Origin: Shimia_B sp039815465
GTDB taxonomy: Bacteria > Pseudomonadota > Alphaproteobacteria > Rhodobacterales > Rhodobacteraceae
Direction: 5' to 3'
DNA length: 64,000 nt
NCBI GenBank assembly: GCA_039815465.1
Contig: JBCBZG010000011.1
Coordinates: forward strand, 1-64,000
Part shown: positions 1 through 7,698 of the stretch, in pieces
Position numbering within the stretch: position 1 is the stretch's first letter
Layout of the letters: every line of letters begins with the position of its first letter
Notes under the pieces: generated by a model
The model's database searches: none
Told to the model about the DNA's origin: nothing
The model's input: only the letters and a program-made list of their open reading frames with translations
Translations under genes and position numbers: made by a program

Positions 1-80
1 CGCCCATCGCTGCGTTCGAGAAGCTTGCGCGCGATGGTATGGCCCACCTGGCCAGTGCCGGCGGTGACTGCGATGGTCTT
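1..80 (-). CDS. NAD(P)-binding NmrA/SDR-like protein, N-terminal fragment without a standard start codon
   Basis: The gene runs off the left edge on the minus strand, so only about 26 codons are visible. They encode a Rossmann nucleotide-binding loop (TAGTGQVG) at the extreme N-terminus, as in NmrA-like and atypical short-chain dehydrogenase proteins that bind NAD(P). A good ribosome site (GGAG at 87-90) lies six bases before codon AAG (80-78), exactly where ATG is expected. An in-frame TAA at 101-99 closes the frame upstream, so no ATG, GTG or TTG opens it before the Rossmann loop. Either the start codon has mutated (ATG to AAG), or an unusual start is used, or the base is a sequence error. 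Family assignment rests on the short motif only. Confidence 0.5.
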
Positions 81-135
81 GGCAAGCTCCTTTCGGGGTT
101 AGCCGAGGGGGGGGGCGCGCGCCCCGCCGTCGGCA

Positions 136-528
136 CTAGGCCGGTTTGCGCCACACCAACACGATCGACAGGACGCCCAGGATCGAAAAGACGAGACCAG
201 CAATGGCCGCCACGCGGAACTCCGCCCCGCCGAGCAGGCCCATGAGCAGGGCGTCATGGCCATTCATGAACGCCATCCCAAAGCCGCCGATCATCACCAG
301 ATGCCGCCGGCCCGTGACGGCCCCAATCAGCGCGATCAGGATGACCGTTAACTGGCGACCCAGAAAGGCACCCGCCGTTTCGCCCAGCGACAGCGCGGGC
401 TCCACAAGGTTGATGAGCCCGGGGTTTGACGTGGGATTGCCATAGGCGGGCAGGGTGGCCCCCAGCATCACAAGCCCCATGAGGCCGATCAGAATGCGAG
501 GGATAAGGTAGTCTTTGTTCAGCGCCAT
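136..528 (-). CDS. Small four-helix integral membrane protein, unknown function
   Basis: This 130-residue protein has four hydrophobic stretches, roughly residues 8-28, 56-73, 76-98 and 104-126, and ends in a short positive tail (WRKPA), so it should sit in the inner membrane. I do not recognise the family with certainty; the size and four-helix layout resemble DUF4267/DUF4345-type proteins. The ATG at 528 was preferred over upstream in-frame starts because the extension is proline/arginine-rich and not hydrophobic. It is the last gene of a minus-strand set after the DUF2218 and SnoaL genes, but a 133-base gap separates it from the SnoaL gene, so it may have its own transcript. Confidence 0.7.
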   Translation of the reverse strand: MALNKDYLIPRILIGLMGLVMLGATLPAYGNPTSNPGLINLVEPALSLGETAGAFLGRQLTVILIALIGAVTGRRHLVMIGGFGMAFMNGHDALLMGLLGGAEFRVAAIAGLVFSILGVLSIVLVWRKPA

Positions 529-661
529 GATGTGGTCTTTTCTCGTTTGAGTGTTTTGTCGCGACGCCTGGCCGCCCAAACAGGTCCGGGCGACACGGCT
601 ATGTGTGAAGGATCGGCAAAGGCCGTGGTGCGAGGCTGGGCTCGGGGACCCGGGATCTGCC

Positions 662-1522
662 CTAGAATTTCCCGGCCTCATTGTGGGGCGCGTCTGGGCC
701 GGGCATGGGCTCGATCACGTCCCAGTGCTCGACGATGAGCCCGTCTTCGAGCCGGAAGAGGTCGTAGAACGACATGGCCTCCCCGCCGATGGCGCCCTCT
801 GACATGGTGAGCACGAAATTGCCCTCGCCCACCACATGGTGGACCGTCGAGTAGTCCATAGTGATGCTCTGTTCGGCCATGCCCGCCATAAAGGCGCCGA
901 ACCCGTGGAGCCCGTCTGCCACCTGGGAATTGTGCTGCAAGTAGGTGACCGGGCTGATGTAGTCGGTGATATTCACCTCCTCATGGTCGATGAGGGACTT
1001 GGTGATGAACTCCACCACCTTGGCTTTGTTGGCCTCGGTTTTGTCGCGGTCCACGATTTCTGTCGCGCCGTCGATCTGGGTGCGCCCGGAGGGGTTCGGC
1101 GGCGTCTCTGGGGTGAGGTTGTCCCAGTGTTCGACGATCATGCCACCCTCGACGCGGAAGACGTCAAAGCCGATGGTGGCCACGGGGCCAAACCCTTCGT
1201 AGCGGGCGTGGATGGCGACCATGTCGTCATCTGCGATCACGCGCACATAATCGGCTGCGAACCCATCAACAGACGACAGAAACCCGACCACCCCCTTTTG
1301 TCCGTCCACGCCATTGGCAAAGTTTGGATTGTGCTGGATGTAGTCGGGCGCAAAATACTGCTCGACCGCATCCACGTTCCCCGACAGGAGCGTCGCCTCC
1401 AGCGCTTCCAAGACCAATGCCTTGCTCGCGGCGCTGTCAGCCGCTGCTGCGCTTGCCCCTACCAGGCTGACCGCCGTGGCCAGAGCCATAGAAGCCGTGC
1501 GGGCCATGGGTGTGATCGTCAT
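662..1522 (-). CDS. Exported protein with two SnoaL/NTF2-like domains
   Basis: The 286-residue product begins with a signal peptide (hydrophobic stretch about residues 8-28 ending AAAADS) and then repeats one fold twice. Each half has the SnoaL-like pattern: a YIQHNP or YLQHN segment, then a late FRVEGG/FRLEDG segment ending in IVEHWD. SnoaL-like domains are NTF2-fold pockets found in small cyclases, hydrolases and ligand-binding proteins; the His and Asp of QHN and EHWD usually line the pocket. Export suggests a periplasmic role, but no substrate can be inferred. The start overlaps the end of the DUF2218 gene by four bases (ATGA), so the two are translationally coupled. Confidence 0.8.
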   Translation of the reverse strand: MTITPMARTASMALATAVSLVGASAAAADSAASKALVLEALEATLLSGNVDAVEQYFAPDYIQHNPNFANGVDGQKGVVGFLSSVDGFAADYVRVIADDDMVAIHARYEGFGPVATIGFDVFRVEGGMIVEHWDNLTPETPPNPSGRTQIDGATEIVDRDKTEANKAKVVEFITKSLIDHEEVNITDYISPVTYLQHNSQVADGLHGFGAFMAGMAEQSITMDYSTVHHVVGEGNFVLTMSEGAIGGEAMSFYDLFRLEDGLIVEHWDVIEPMPGPDAPHNEAGKF

Positions 1523-1863
1523 GTGTGTATCTCCTTAAAGGGCGTAAGCGCGTGACTTGGATCGAACGGGGTCCAGTCGAGCGTCGGATTCTCGCGGAAC
1601 GCGAACCGCTCCAGATGGCGGGTCACGACATCGGTGATTTGGAACAACTTGCCCGCGTCTGGGGCTGCGGCGACGAAGGTCAACTGGGTGGCATCAGCCA
1701 TCAGATCGCAGGTGCCAAAGGGAAAGGCGACGTGACCGGCGGTGTCTGTGCAGGTCGCGGTGATCCGGCGCGAAAAATGCGTGCACAGCGCCACCAGATG
1801 GCGCGTGGCCTGGGGCGTCTGAAACGTCGCCTTGGCGTGCACGGATGCGGTCAACTCGGTCAT
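1519..1863 (-). CDS. DUF2218 domain protein
   Basis: This 114-residue soluble protein matches the pattern of the DUF2218 family: an N-terminal strand followed by TPQATRHLVALCTHFSRR, a Cys/His-containing helix, and a C-terminal segment with LERFAFRENPTLDW. DUF2218 proteins are short, cytoplasmic and of unknown biochemical function, sometimes found beside metal- or siderophore-related genes; nothing here confirms that. It is the first gene of a minus-strand operon, with a 113-base gap to the end of the Rieske-ThDP gene, and its stop overlaps the start of the SnoaL gene. Confidence 0.75.
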   Translation of the reverse strand: MTELTASVHAKATFQTPQATRHLVALCTHFSRRITATCTDTAGHVAFPFGTCDLMADATQLTFVAAAPDAGKLFQITDVVTRHLERFAFRENPTLDWTPFDPSHALTPFKEIHT

Positions 1864-1976
1864 GCGGGCAGGCTACGCCGCCCGCATTGTCTTTAGAATT
1901 TACAAAGTTCTGACTTCATAATTCGGCTGAGCAATACAATGACGCTAGGAGCACTGCGGCTTGAGGGAAAGCGCCC

Positions 1977-3944
1977 CTACACCAGCTCCGCGTCCGTCAT
2001 CACCTCCACCAGCGCGGGGCCGTCATGGGCCAGCGCCTTGACCAGCGCCGCCTCCACATCCGCGCCCTTTGTGACTTTCGTCCCCTGCGCACCGCACAGG
2101 CGCGCAAAGGCAGAAAAGGACGGGTTCACGAGCGACGTCTCCCAAACCGGCCATTCGCCCGCCCGCTGCTCTTTGGAGATTTTGCCCAGCTCATCATTAT
2201 GGAGCAGCACATGGGTGATGTTCATGCGGTACTTCACGGCTGTCGTCAGCTCCATCGCGTATTGGCCCAAGCCCCCATCGCCGGAGATGGAGATGATCTT
2301 GCGCCCGCGCAAATGCGCGAAATCCTGCGTCGCCGCCCAAGCCCCCATCGCCGCGGGCAGCCCAAACCCGATGGAGCCGAGATAGCCTGACATCAGCACA
2401 TGCTGCCCCTTGGTCTCAAAGTAGCGCCCAAAGGAATAGGTGTTGTTGCCCACATCCACCGCGATCACGGCATCCTCGGGTGCAACCCGCGACAGCGCCG
2501 CAAAGATCGCCGCCGAATGCACCCCGCGGTCGCCTTCTTCCGCTAGGCGCCTCTGCTTTTCAGCGCGCCACATCGCCCAGCGCGCGGCAAGCTCTGCGAT
2601 TTGGTCGGCGCGCTCTGCCGCGGGGTTCAGATGCGGCGCCAGTGCTGTGCAAAAGGCGCCGATCTCTGCCCAGACGGGCAGGGTGACGGCGTGGAATTTG
2701 CCCAGCTGCATCCGCTCGAAATCGACCTGGATGGTGGGCTTGCCCGGGTTGATGCCGGTGTGATTGGAAAATGAGGCGCCCAGGACGATCTGCAAGTCGC
2801 ACTCGTTCATAAACCAGCTGGCAATCGGCGTGCCCGAACGGCCCAGAACCCCCGCCGCGTTGGGGTGGCTGTCGGGGATAAGGCCCTTGCCCTTAAAGGT
2901 GGTCACAACCGCCGCGCCGAGGCGTTCAGCCAGCTTAATGATCTGGTCACGCGCCTCCCAGGCGCCGTGACCCATGATGATGAGTGGGCGCTTGGCGGCG
3001 TTGATCATCGCCGCCGCAGCGCCCAAATCGGCGTCATTGGGTAGTACCACGGGCCGGGCCAGGCGCCCTTCAGGCTGACCGGCTTTGGCGTCGGACGCTT
3101 GGGTCTGGATGTCATCGGGGAAAATCAGGTGGGACACCTCGCGTTCGATCACCGCGGTCTTTACCGCCAGCGACGCAAGCTCTGCGGGCTTTGAGGTCGA
3201 CAGCACCGATTGCGAAAACCGGCTCACCGCCTGAAATGCAGAGCTCAGGTCGATGTCCTGGAACGCGCCGGGGCCCAAGACCTGGGTTTGGACCTGACCG
3301 GTCAGAGCGATCACCGGCGCGCGGTCGACCTTGGCGTCCCACATGCCCGTCAGCAGGTTCGTGGCGCCTGGGCCCGCGATGGTCAAACAGGCCGCCGGTT
3401 GCCCCGTCAGCTTCCCATAGGCGGAGGCTGCAAAGGCTGCGGCGCCCTCGTGCCGGATGCCGACATATCCCATCTCGCCCGCCGCCACACGACGCCGGAT
3501 CGCATCCGCCAGGCCCAGGTTCGAATGCCCCACCATGCCAAAGACCCGTTTGACGCCCCAGTTCACAAGCGTCTCCGCTATGACATCAGTGACGGTTCTA
3601 ATGTGCTCGGGCTCGGGTTCGAGGCCCACAAAGACCTCCCCGTCTCGCAGTTCCACAGGGTAGGTCTGTTGCCCGCTGTCCTTGTGCCCGCCAGAAGGCG
3701 CACCGGTGAGCGGATCAAAGTCCCACCCGTGCCATGGGCAGCGGATCCAACACTTGCCATCGGTGCCTGTCTCCACGGAGCCTTCGCCCAAGGGCCCGCC
3801 TTGGTGGGGGCAGTGATTGTCCATGGCGGCCCACTGGCCGTTAAAATGCGACAGGCACAGGTAGCGTGTGCGGGCCGAGACTGTCTTTACCCGCCCCTCG
3901 GGTAGGTCTGCGGGCCCCACGCTGATCCAGTCTAGCTCGCTCAT
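1977..3944 (-). CDS. Rieske [2Fe-2S] domain fused to a thiamine-diphosphate (pyruvate oxidase/acetolactate synthase-like) enzyme
   Basis: The 655-residue protein has two parts. Residues 1-110 are a Rieske ferredoxin domain with both cluster-binding boxes (C45-P-H47 and C69-P-W-H72). Residues 113-655 are a ThDP enzyme of the POX/ALS class: the activating glutamate is in RHEG (E166), and the metal/ThDP motif starts at GDG (555) and ends about 27 residues later at HND. ThDP enzymes of this class decarboxylate 2-keto acids or transfer the aldehyde unit; an attached Rieske cluster suggests an oxidative reaction passing electrons out, which is inference. The start at 3944 follows AAGGGGG with good spacing; an in-frame ATG 17 codons upstream has no comparable site. 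It lies downstream of the GntR gene on the same strand, next to the TRAP/pca operon, so it probably belongs to that pathway. The substrate is unknown. Confidence 0.8.
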   Translation of the reverse strand: MSELDWISVGPADLPEGRVKTVSARTRYLCLSHFNGQWAAMDNHCPHQGGPLGEGSVETGTDGKCWIRCPWHGWDFDPLTGAPSGGHKDSGQQTYPVELRDGEVFVGLEPEPEHIRTVTDVIAETLVNWGVKRVFGMVGHSNLGLADAIRRRVAAGEMGYVGIRHEGAAAFAASAYGKLTGQPAACLTIAGPGATNLLTGMWDAKVDRAPVIALTGQVQTQVLGPGAFQDIDLSSAFQAVSRFSQSVLSTSKPAELASLAVKTAVIEREVSHLIFPDDIQTQASDAKAGQPEGRLARPVVLPNDADLGAAAAMINAAKRPLIIMGHGAWEARDQIIKLAERLGAAVVTTFKGKGLIPDSHPNAAGVLGRSGTPIASWFMNECDLQIVLGASFSNHTGINPGKPTIQVDFERMQLGKFHAVTLPVWAEIGAFCTALAPHLNPAAERADQIAELAARWAMWRAEKQRRLAEEGDRGVHSAAIFAALSRVAPEDAVIAVDVGNNTYSFGRYFETKGQHVLMSGYLGSIGFGLPAAMGAWAATQDFAHLRGRKIISISGDGGLGQYAMELTTAVKYRMNITHVLLHNDELGKISKEQRAGEWPVWETSLVNPSFSAFARLCGAQGTKVTKGADVEAALVKALAHDGPALVEVMTDAELV

Positions 3945-4091
3945 GTCGTTGTCCCCCTTGCGGCAGTTCCAGTCTGGCTCCGTCGACGCACGCACGCACG
4001 TGCCGCAGCAAGCCTAACAGACAAAACACACGCCCGATTACCGCCCCTAGGCCGGTTTGAGCCTTCGGGCTGGGCGAACAATGACCCGCGG

Positions 4092-4850
4092 CTACCCGCC
4101 GCTTAGATCAGCGCCTGCGGCGGAGTAGGCGACCAGATCGGCTACGGTCAAAGAGCCGTCACGCTTTTCAAAGGTCTCGATATACTCGATCATCGTGTTG
4201 GCGTGCTCGCGCATCATCCCCTCCGCGCGGACGCAATCCCCATCGGCGATGGCTGCGTGGATGACCCGGTGCTGCGCGTTGCCCAGGCGCAAACGGAACA
4301 GGCCGCGCTCCAACTGTTCAGGCGTCTCGGAGACGGAACGGTCGAACACCATCGACCCCGCCGCCAGCATCGGCAAATGGCTGATCTGCTGGCATGTGAA
4401 CCCGATATAGTCATTGCCGCAGGCGCCCAGGATCGTGGCGTGAAAGGTCCGGTTGGCAGCTTGCATCCCGCGAATGACCCCTTCGTCGAGCGTGCCACCA
4501 TCAATCGCAGCCTCGATGATGTCGATGGCTTCCGCCATGGCGGGCAGATGCGCGTGGCGGTCCGGGGCCTGCGCCATCAGCCGCGCGCCCAAGCTCTCCA
4601 GATGCCCGCGCACTTGCACGGCCTGCTTGACGCCCTCGATCGTGGGGGTCTGGATCACATAGCCGCGCCCATCGCCGCGGCGCACGACGCCTTCCCGTTC
4701 CAAGAGGCGCAACGCCAGCCGCACCGGCGTGCGCGACACGTCATGGGTCTTGCACAGGTGCGATTCCGACAGGCGTTCCCCCTCCGCGTATTGGCCGTGG
4801 ATGATGTCGTTGCGGATGCGCGTGGCGAGTTCTGTGTCGATGGACTGCAT
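4092..4850 (-). CDS. GntR-family transcriptional regulator with FCD ligand domain
   Basis: The 252-residue protein has an N-terminal winged helix (about residues 5-70: LATRIRNDIIHGQY, SRTPVRLALRLLEREG) and a C-terminal all-helical FCD domain (about 78-225). FCD domains bind organic acids, often through a metal held by His residues; candidates are in FHATI, QHRVIH and MREHAN. Family members such as FadR, LldR and VanR usually repress adjacent catabolic operons until the substrate binds. The gene diverges from the TRAP/pca operon, and three copies of a GGGATCC-centred palindrome lie between them, which fits an autoregulating repressor of both arms. Confidence 0.9.
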   Translation of the reverse strand: MQSIDTELATRIRNDIIHGQYAEGERLSESHLCKTHDVSRTPVRLALRLLEREGVVRRGDGRGYVIQTPTIEGVKQAVQVRGHLESLGARLMAQAPDRHAHLPAMAEAIDIIEAAIDGGTLDEGVIRGMQAANRTFHATILGACGNDYIGFTCQQISHLPMLAAGSMVFDRSVSETPEQLERGLFRLRLGNAQHRVIHAAIADGDCVRAEGMMREHANTMIEYIETFEKRDGSLTVADLVAYSAAGADLSGG

Positions 4851-4866
4851 GGGCCGATTGCGCCGG

Positions 4867-4880
4867 TTTGGGATCCCAAA
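4867..4880. promoter_or_regulatory. Candidate GntR operator, copy 1
   Basis: A perfect palindrome, TTTGGGATCCCAAA, lies 17 bases upstream of the GntR start codon. Two further copies of the same core occur within 150 bases in the gap between the divergent genes. Palindromes of this size are typical of GntR/FCD operators. Assignment to the adjacent regulator is inferred from position. Confidence 0.6.
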
Positions 4881-4930
4881 GTCAAGGGCTCATAGGGCGC
4901 TGACCGGGCAAGTCGAAAGAAAATCCTTGA

Positions 4931-4945
4931 TTTGGGATCCCTAAA
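4931..4945. promoter_or_regulatory. Candidate GntR operator, copy 2
   Basis: TTTGGGATCCCTAAA is a copy of the same palindrome with one extra base in the right arm. It is centred about 64 bases from copy 1 and 73 bases from copy 3, close to whole numbers of helical turns, so DNA looping between sites is possible. Confidence 0.55.
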
Positions 4946-5003
4946 TCGGCTTTTCTTTACATGAACGGGCGAGAATCGGTCAAAACCGGCCGCTCGGGAG
5001 CGC

Positions 5004-5017
5004 CTTGGGATCCCAAA
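5004..5017. promoter_or_regulatory. Candidate GntR operator, copy 3
   Basis: CTTGGGATCCCAAA carries the same 12-base perfect core (TTGGGATCCCAA), 34 bases upstream of the first TRAP gene. In this position a bound repressor would block transcription of the rightward operon. I saw no further copy elsewhere in the window. Confidence 0.6.
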
Positions 5018-5051
5018 TGGACCCTGGCAGTGCCAACTCTGGGAGGACATC

Positions 5052-6059
5052 ATGGCATTTTCACGTTTTACTGCAGCTTTTGCCGTGGCATCCGCGCTCA
5101 CCTGCGCGGCGGTCCCGTCATCGGCAGAACAGCTCACGGTCGCCACTTTCGTGCCGCCGCAGCACCACACCAACACCGTGCTCTTCAGCTGGTTCGCGGA
5201 GGAGATCGCGGCGCGCTCCGACGGGTCGCTGACGATGCAGCTCTTTCCTGCGGGCCAGCTCGGCGCGGGGCCGGTCCAGCAATATAAGCGTGCCGTCGAA
5301 GGCGTGGCCGACATCACCTTTGGTGTCTCCGCTTACACGCCCGCGCTCTTTCCACGCACGATGCTCGCCATCCCGCCGGGCAAGGCCAACAGCTCCGCAG
5401 AGGCCACAGAGCGCCTCATGGCCGTCTTTGATGAGCATCTCGCATCCGAATACGAGGACGTGAAGGTCATCGCGCTGAGCACGGCCGCGGGCATCGGCAT
5501 CGCCTCCACCCGCGATCTGTCAACGCTAGAGGCGATGGCGGGCGCCAAGGTCGTGCCCTACGCCGCGCTCACATCGCCCATCATCGAGGCGATGGGCGCC
5601 GTACCGGTCCAGATGCCTGTGACAGAGATGTATACAGGCCTGTCGACCGGCACCATCGACGGCGCCTACGCGACCTATAACAACATGACGCCGCCTTGGA
5701 ATTTTGCCGATGTCGCGTCGCATTTCACTGTGAACGTCCCCGTGCAGCACGCCGTCATCTTTGTCGTGATGAACAAGGAACGCTACATGGGCCTGTCTGA
5801 CGCCCACCGCGCGATCATCGACGATCTGTCGATGGAGGCGGCCTCCATGAAGCTGGCATCAAGCTTTGACGGCGCGGATGCCAAATCGCTCGATATGCTG
5901 ATGTCTGGCGACGGCAATTACGAGATTGTCGAGGTCAGCGCCGACGAGCGCGCGCGCATGGACGCGGCTGTCGCCGAGGGCATGAAAGCCATCTTTGCCG
6001 ACTACGCCGCACGCGGCATCGACGATGCCGAAGCCATCTACAACGCACTCAATCAATAG
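5052..6059 (+). CDS. TRAP transporter solute-binding protein (DctP family), first copy
   Basis: This 335-residue periplasmic protein begins with a signal peptide (hydrophobic region to about residue 25, ending VPSSAEQ) and continues as a DctP-type binding protein: LTVATFVPP strand, the LGAGPVQQYKRAVEGVADI segment and GTIDGAYATYNN near residue 200. DctP proteins capture organic acids and pass them to the DctQM permease. The ATG at 5052 has a GGAGG site (5041-5045). It opens the long rightward operon behind three palindromes. A close paralogue follows after 11 bases, which is unusual for one permease. The context of aromatic-degradation genes suggests an aromatic or related carboxylate as ligand. 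Confidence 0.9.
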   Translation: MAFSRFTAAFAVASALTCAAVPSSAEQLTVATFVPPQHHTNTVLFSWFAEEIAARSDGSLTMQLFPAGQLGAGPVQQYKRAVEGVADITFGVSAYTPALFPRTMLAIPPGKANSSAEATERLMAVFDEHLASEYEDVKVIALSTAAGIGIASTRDLSTLEAMAGAKVVPYAALTSPIIEAMGAVPVQMPVTEMYTGLSTGTIDGAYATYNNMTPPWNFADVASHFTVNVPVQHAVIFVVMNKERYMGLSDAHRAIIDDLSMEAASMKLASSFDGADAKSLDMLMSGDGNYEIVEVSADERARMDAAVAEGMKAIFADYAARGIDDAEAIYNALNQ

Positions 6060-6070
6060 GGGGGACTACT

Positions 6071-7087
6071 ATGTTTCTGACACATATCCGCACGGCCACC
6101 GCCGCTGCTGTCCTGGGCCTTGCCGCCCAAAGCGCCACCGCAGAGGAACTGTCGGTGGCCACCTTCGTGCCGCCCACGCATGAATCGATCACTGGGGCGC
6201 TGGCCTGGTTCGAAAACGAAATCGCGGAACGCTCCGGCGGGACGCTGACGCTCAAGCTCTTTGCCGCGGGGCAGCTTGGCGCGGGGCCCACGCAGCAATA
6301 CAAGCGCGCGGTTGAGGGCGTGGCCGACATCACGTTCGGTATCGCGTCGACGACGCCCGCGCTTTTCCCCAAAACCATGCTTGCCGTGCCCCCGGGCGTG
6401 GCCGTGGACGCGCTCGATTCAACGGAGCGCATGTGGGCGGTCTTTGATCAGTACATGGCCGACGAATGGACGGACGTGAAGGTCTTGGCCATCGGCAACC
6501 CCGCGGGCGGCATGATCATCTCAACGCGCGACGTCTCCACGATTGAGGGAATGAAGGGCGCAAAGATCGTGCCCTTTGCCTCCATGACCACCCCGGTGAT
6601 CCAGGGGATGGGGGCGGTGCCCGTCCAGCTTGACCCGTCGGAGCATTACACAGGGCTCAGCACCGGCACGATCGATGGCGCGATCTCCACGATCAACAAC
6701 ATCATGCCGCCCTGGAACCTCGATGAGGTTGCGGACTACGCGATCCTGAACACGCCCGCGACGTTCAACCCCGTCTTCTACGTGATGAACCGCGAGCGCT
6801 ACGAAGGTCTGAGCGCCGAACACCAAGCCATCATCGACGAGGTCTCTGGCCTGCCGTTCTCGATGGAGCTCGCGCGCTCGTTCCACCACGCTGATGAAGT
6901 CGCGCTCGACTGGGTGGCCGAACAGCAGGCGGCGGGTGAGCTCAACGTCGAATGGATCACCGTCTCTGACGCGGAGCGCGCCAAGATGGAGGCCGCCGCC
7001 GCGGATGGCATGGCCGAAATCTATGCCGACTACGCGGCGCGCGGGATCGATAACGCGCAGGAAATCTACGAGGCACTGAACCAGTAG
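6071..7087 (+). CDS. TRAP transporter solute-binding protein (DctP family), second copy
   Basis: This is a 338-residue paralogue of the preceding protein. It has the same signal-peptide layout (to about residue 24), LSVATFVPP start, LGAGPTQQYKRAVEGVADI block and GTIDGAISTINN block, and a nearly identical C-terminal ending (DYAARGID). The two genes look like a tandem duplication that has since diverged, most visibly around residues 85-110 and 225-300. Two binding proteins for one permease could widen the substrate range or give two affinities. A GC-rich hairpin after this gene may lower expression of the permease genes relative to the binding proteins. Confidence 0.9.
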   Translation: MFLTHIRTATAAAVLGLAAQSATAEELSVATFVPPTHESITGALAWFENEIAERSGGTLTLKLFAAGQLGAGPTQQYKRAVEGVADITFGIASTTPALFPKTMLAVPPGVAVDALDSTERMWAVFDQYMADEWTDVKVLAIGNPAGGMIISTRDVSTIEGMKGAKIVPFASMTTPVIQGMGAVPVQLDPSEHYTGLSTGTIDGAISTINNIMPPWNLDEVADYAILNTPATFNPVFYVMNRERYEGLSAEHQAIIDEVSGLPFSMELARSFHHADEVALDWVAEQQAAGELNVEWITVSDAERAKMEAAAADGMAEIYADYAARGIDNAQEIYEALNQ

Positions 7088-7096
7088 CCCGTCCCA

Positions 7097-7131
7097 GGGC
7101 AGCCGCCGGCCCCTGCGGTTTCCGGCTGCCC
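7097..7131 (+). terminator. Intercistronic hairpin between TRAP binding protein and permease genes
   Basis: A nine-base-pair stem (GGGCAGCCG / CGGCTGCCC) lies in the 71-base gap between the second binding protein gene and dctQ. It has no T-tract, so it is more likely a stabiliser of the upstream mRNA or a partial attenuator than a full terminator. Confidence 0.5.
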
Positions 7132-7158
7132 CAACCGTTCCACGCTGAAAGGCCGACC

Positions 7159-7698
7159 ATGTCTGACACTGCAAACCTCCCAGGCGCGATCCGCATTTTG
7201 GATCAGGTGCTGTCCTGGATCTCACTGATCCTCGGTGGTGCCACGCTTGTCTTTATGACCGGCTTTACGGCGTGGAACGTGCTGATCATGCGCAAAGCGC
7301 TGAATTCCCCCATCGTGGGCGCCGAAGACCTGTTGATCCTTGCGCTCGTTGTCATCGTGGCGCTGTCGATTCCGCTCGGGGCGCGCACCGGCGCGCATAT
7401 CGAGATTGAGGTGCTGGAGACATCAATGTCGGCGGCCTTTGCCAAATGGTCGCTCGTCTGTGTCAAGCTATTGGCGGCGGTGCTGCTCGCGATCATGAGC
7501 TGGCGGCTGTGGCACGCAGGCGGCACCGCAGAACGGTTTGGGGAGACGACCCAACAGCTCCTGATCTCCTTTGGGCCGTTCTACTACCTCTTATCCATCT
7601 CGATCCTGATCTACGCGGTCGTCGTCATGCTCGATATCTGGCAACTCGTCCGCTCAGACGAGGTCATCAAGCTCAAAATCGCGGGAGATGACCTATGA
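7159..7698 (+). CDS. TRAP transporter small permease subunit (DctQ family)
   Basis: The 179-residue protein has four hydrophobic segments (about residues 18-38, 50-70, 92-112 and 133-155), with GAEDLLILALVVIVALSIPLG and the charged RTGAHIEIEV loop typical of DctQ. It forms the small membrane subunit of a TRAP transporter, paired with DctM and driven by a sodium or proton gradient. Its end overlaps the start of dctM by four bases, as is usual for coupled DctQ-DctM pairs. Confidence 0.9.
   Translation: MSDTANLPGAIRILDQVLSWISLILGGATLVFMTGFTAWNVLIMRKALNSPIVGAEDLLILALVVIVALSIPLGARTGAHIEIEVLETSMSAAFAKWSLVCVKLLAAVLLAIMSWRLWHAGGTAERFGETTQQLLISFGPFYYLLSISILIYAVVVMLDIWQLVRSDEVIKLKIAGDDL

Noticed and set aside
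7097..7131. Hairpin between the second TRAP binding protein and dctQ as an operon end
   Set aside because: It lacks a T-tract and the permease genes downstream have no separate promoter that I can see, so the operon probably continues.
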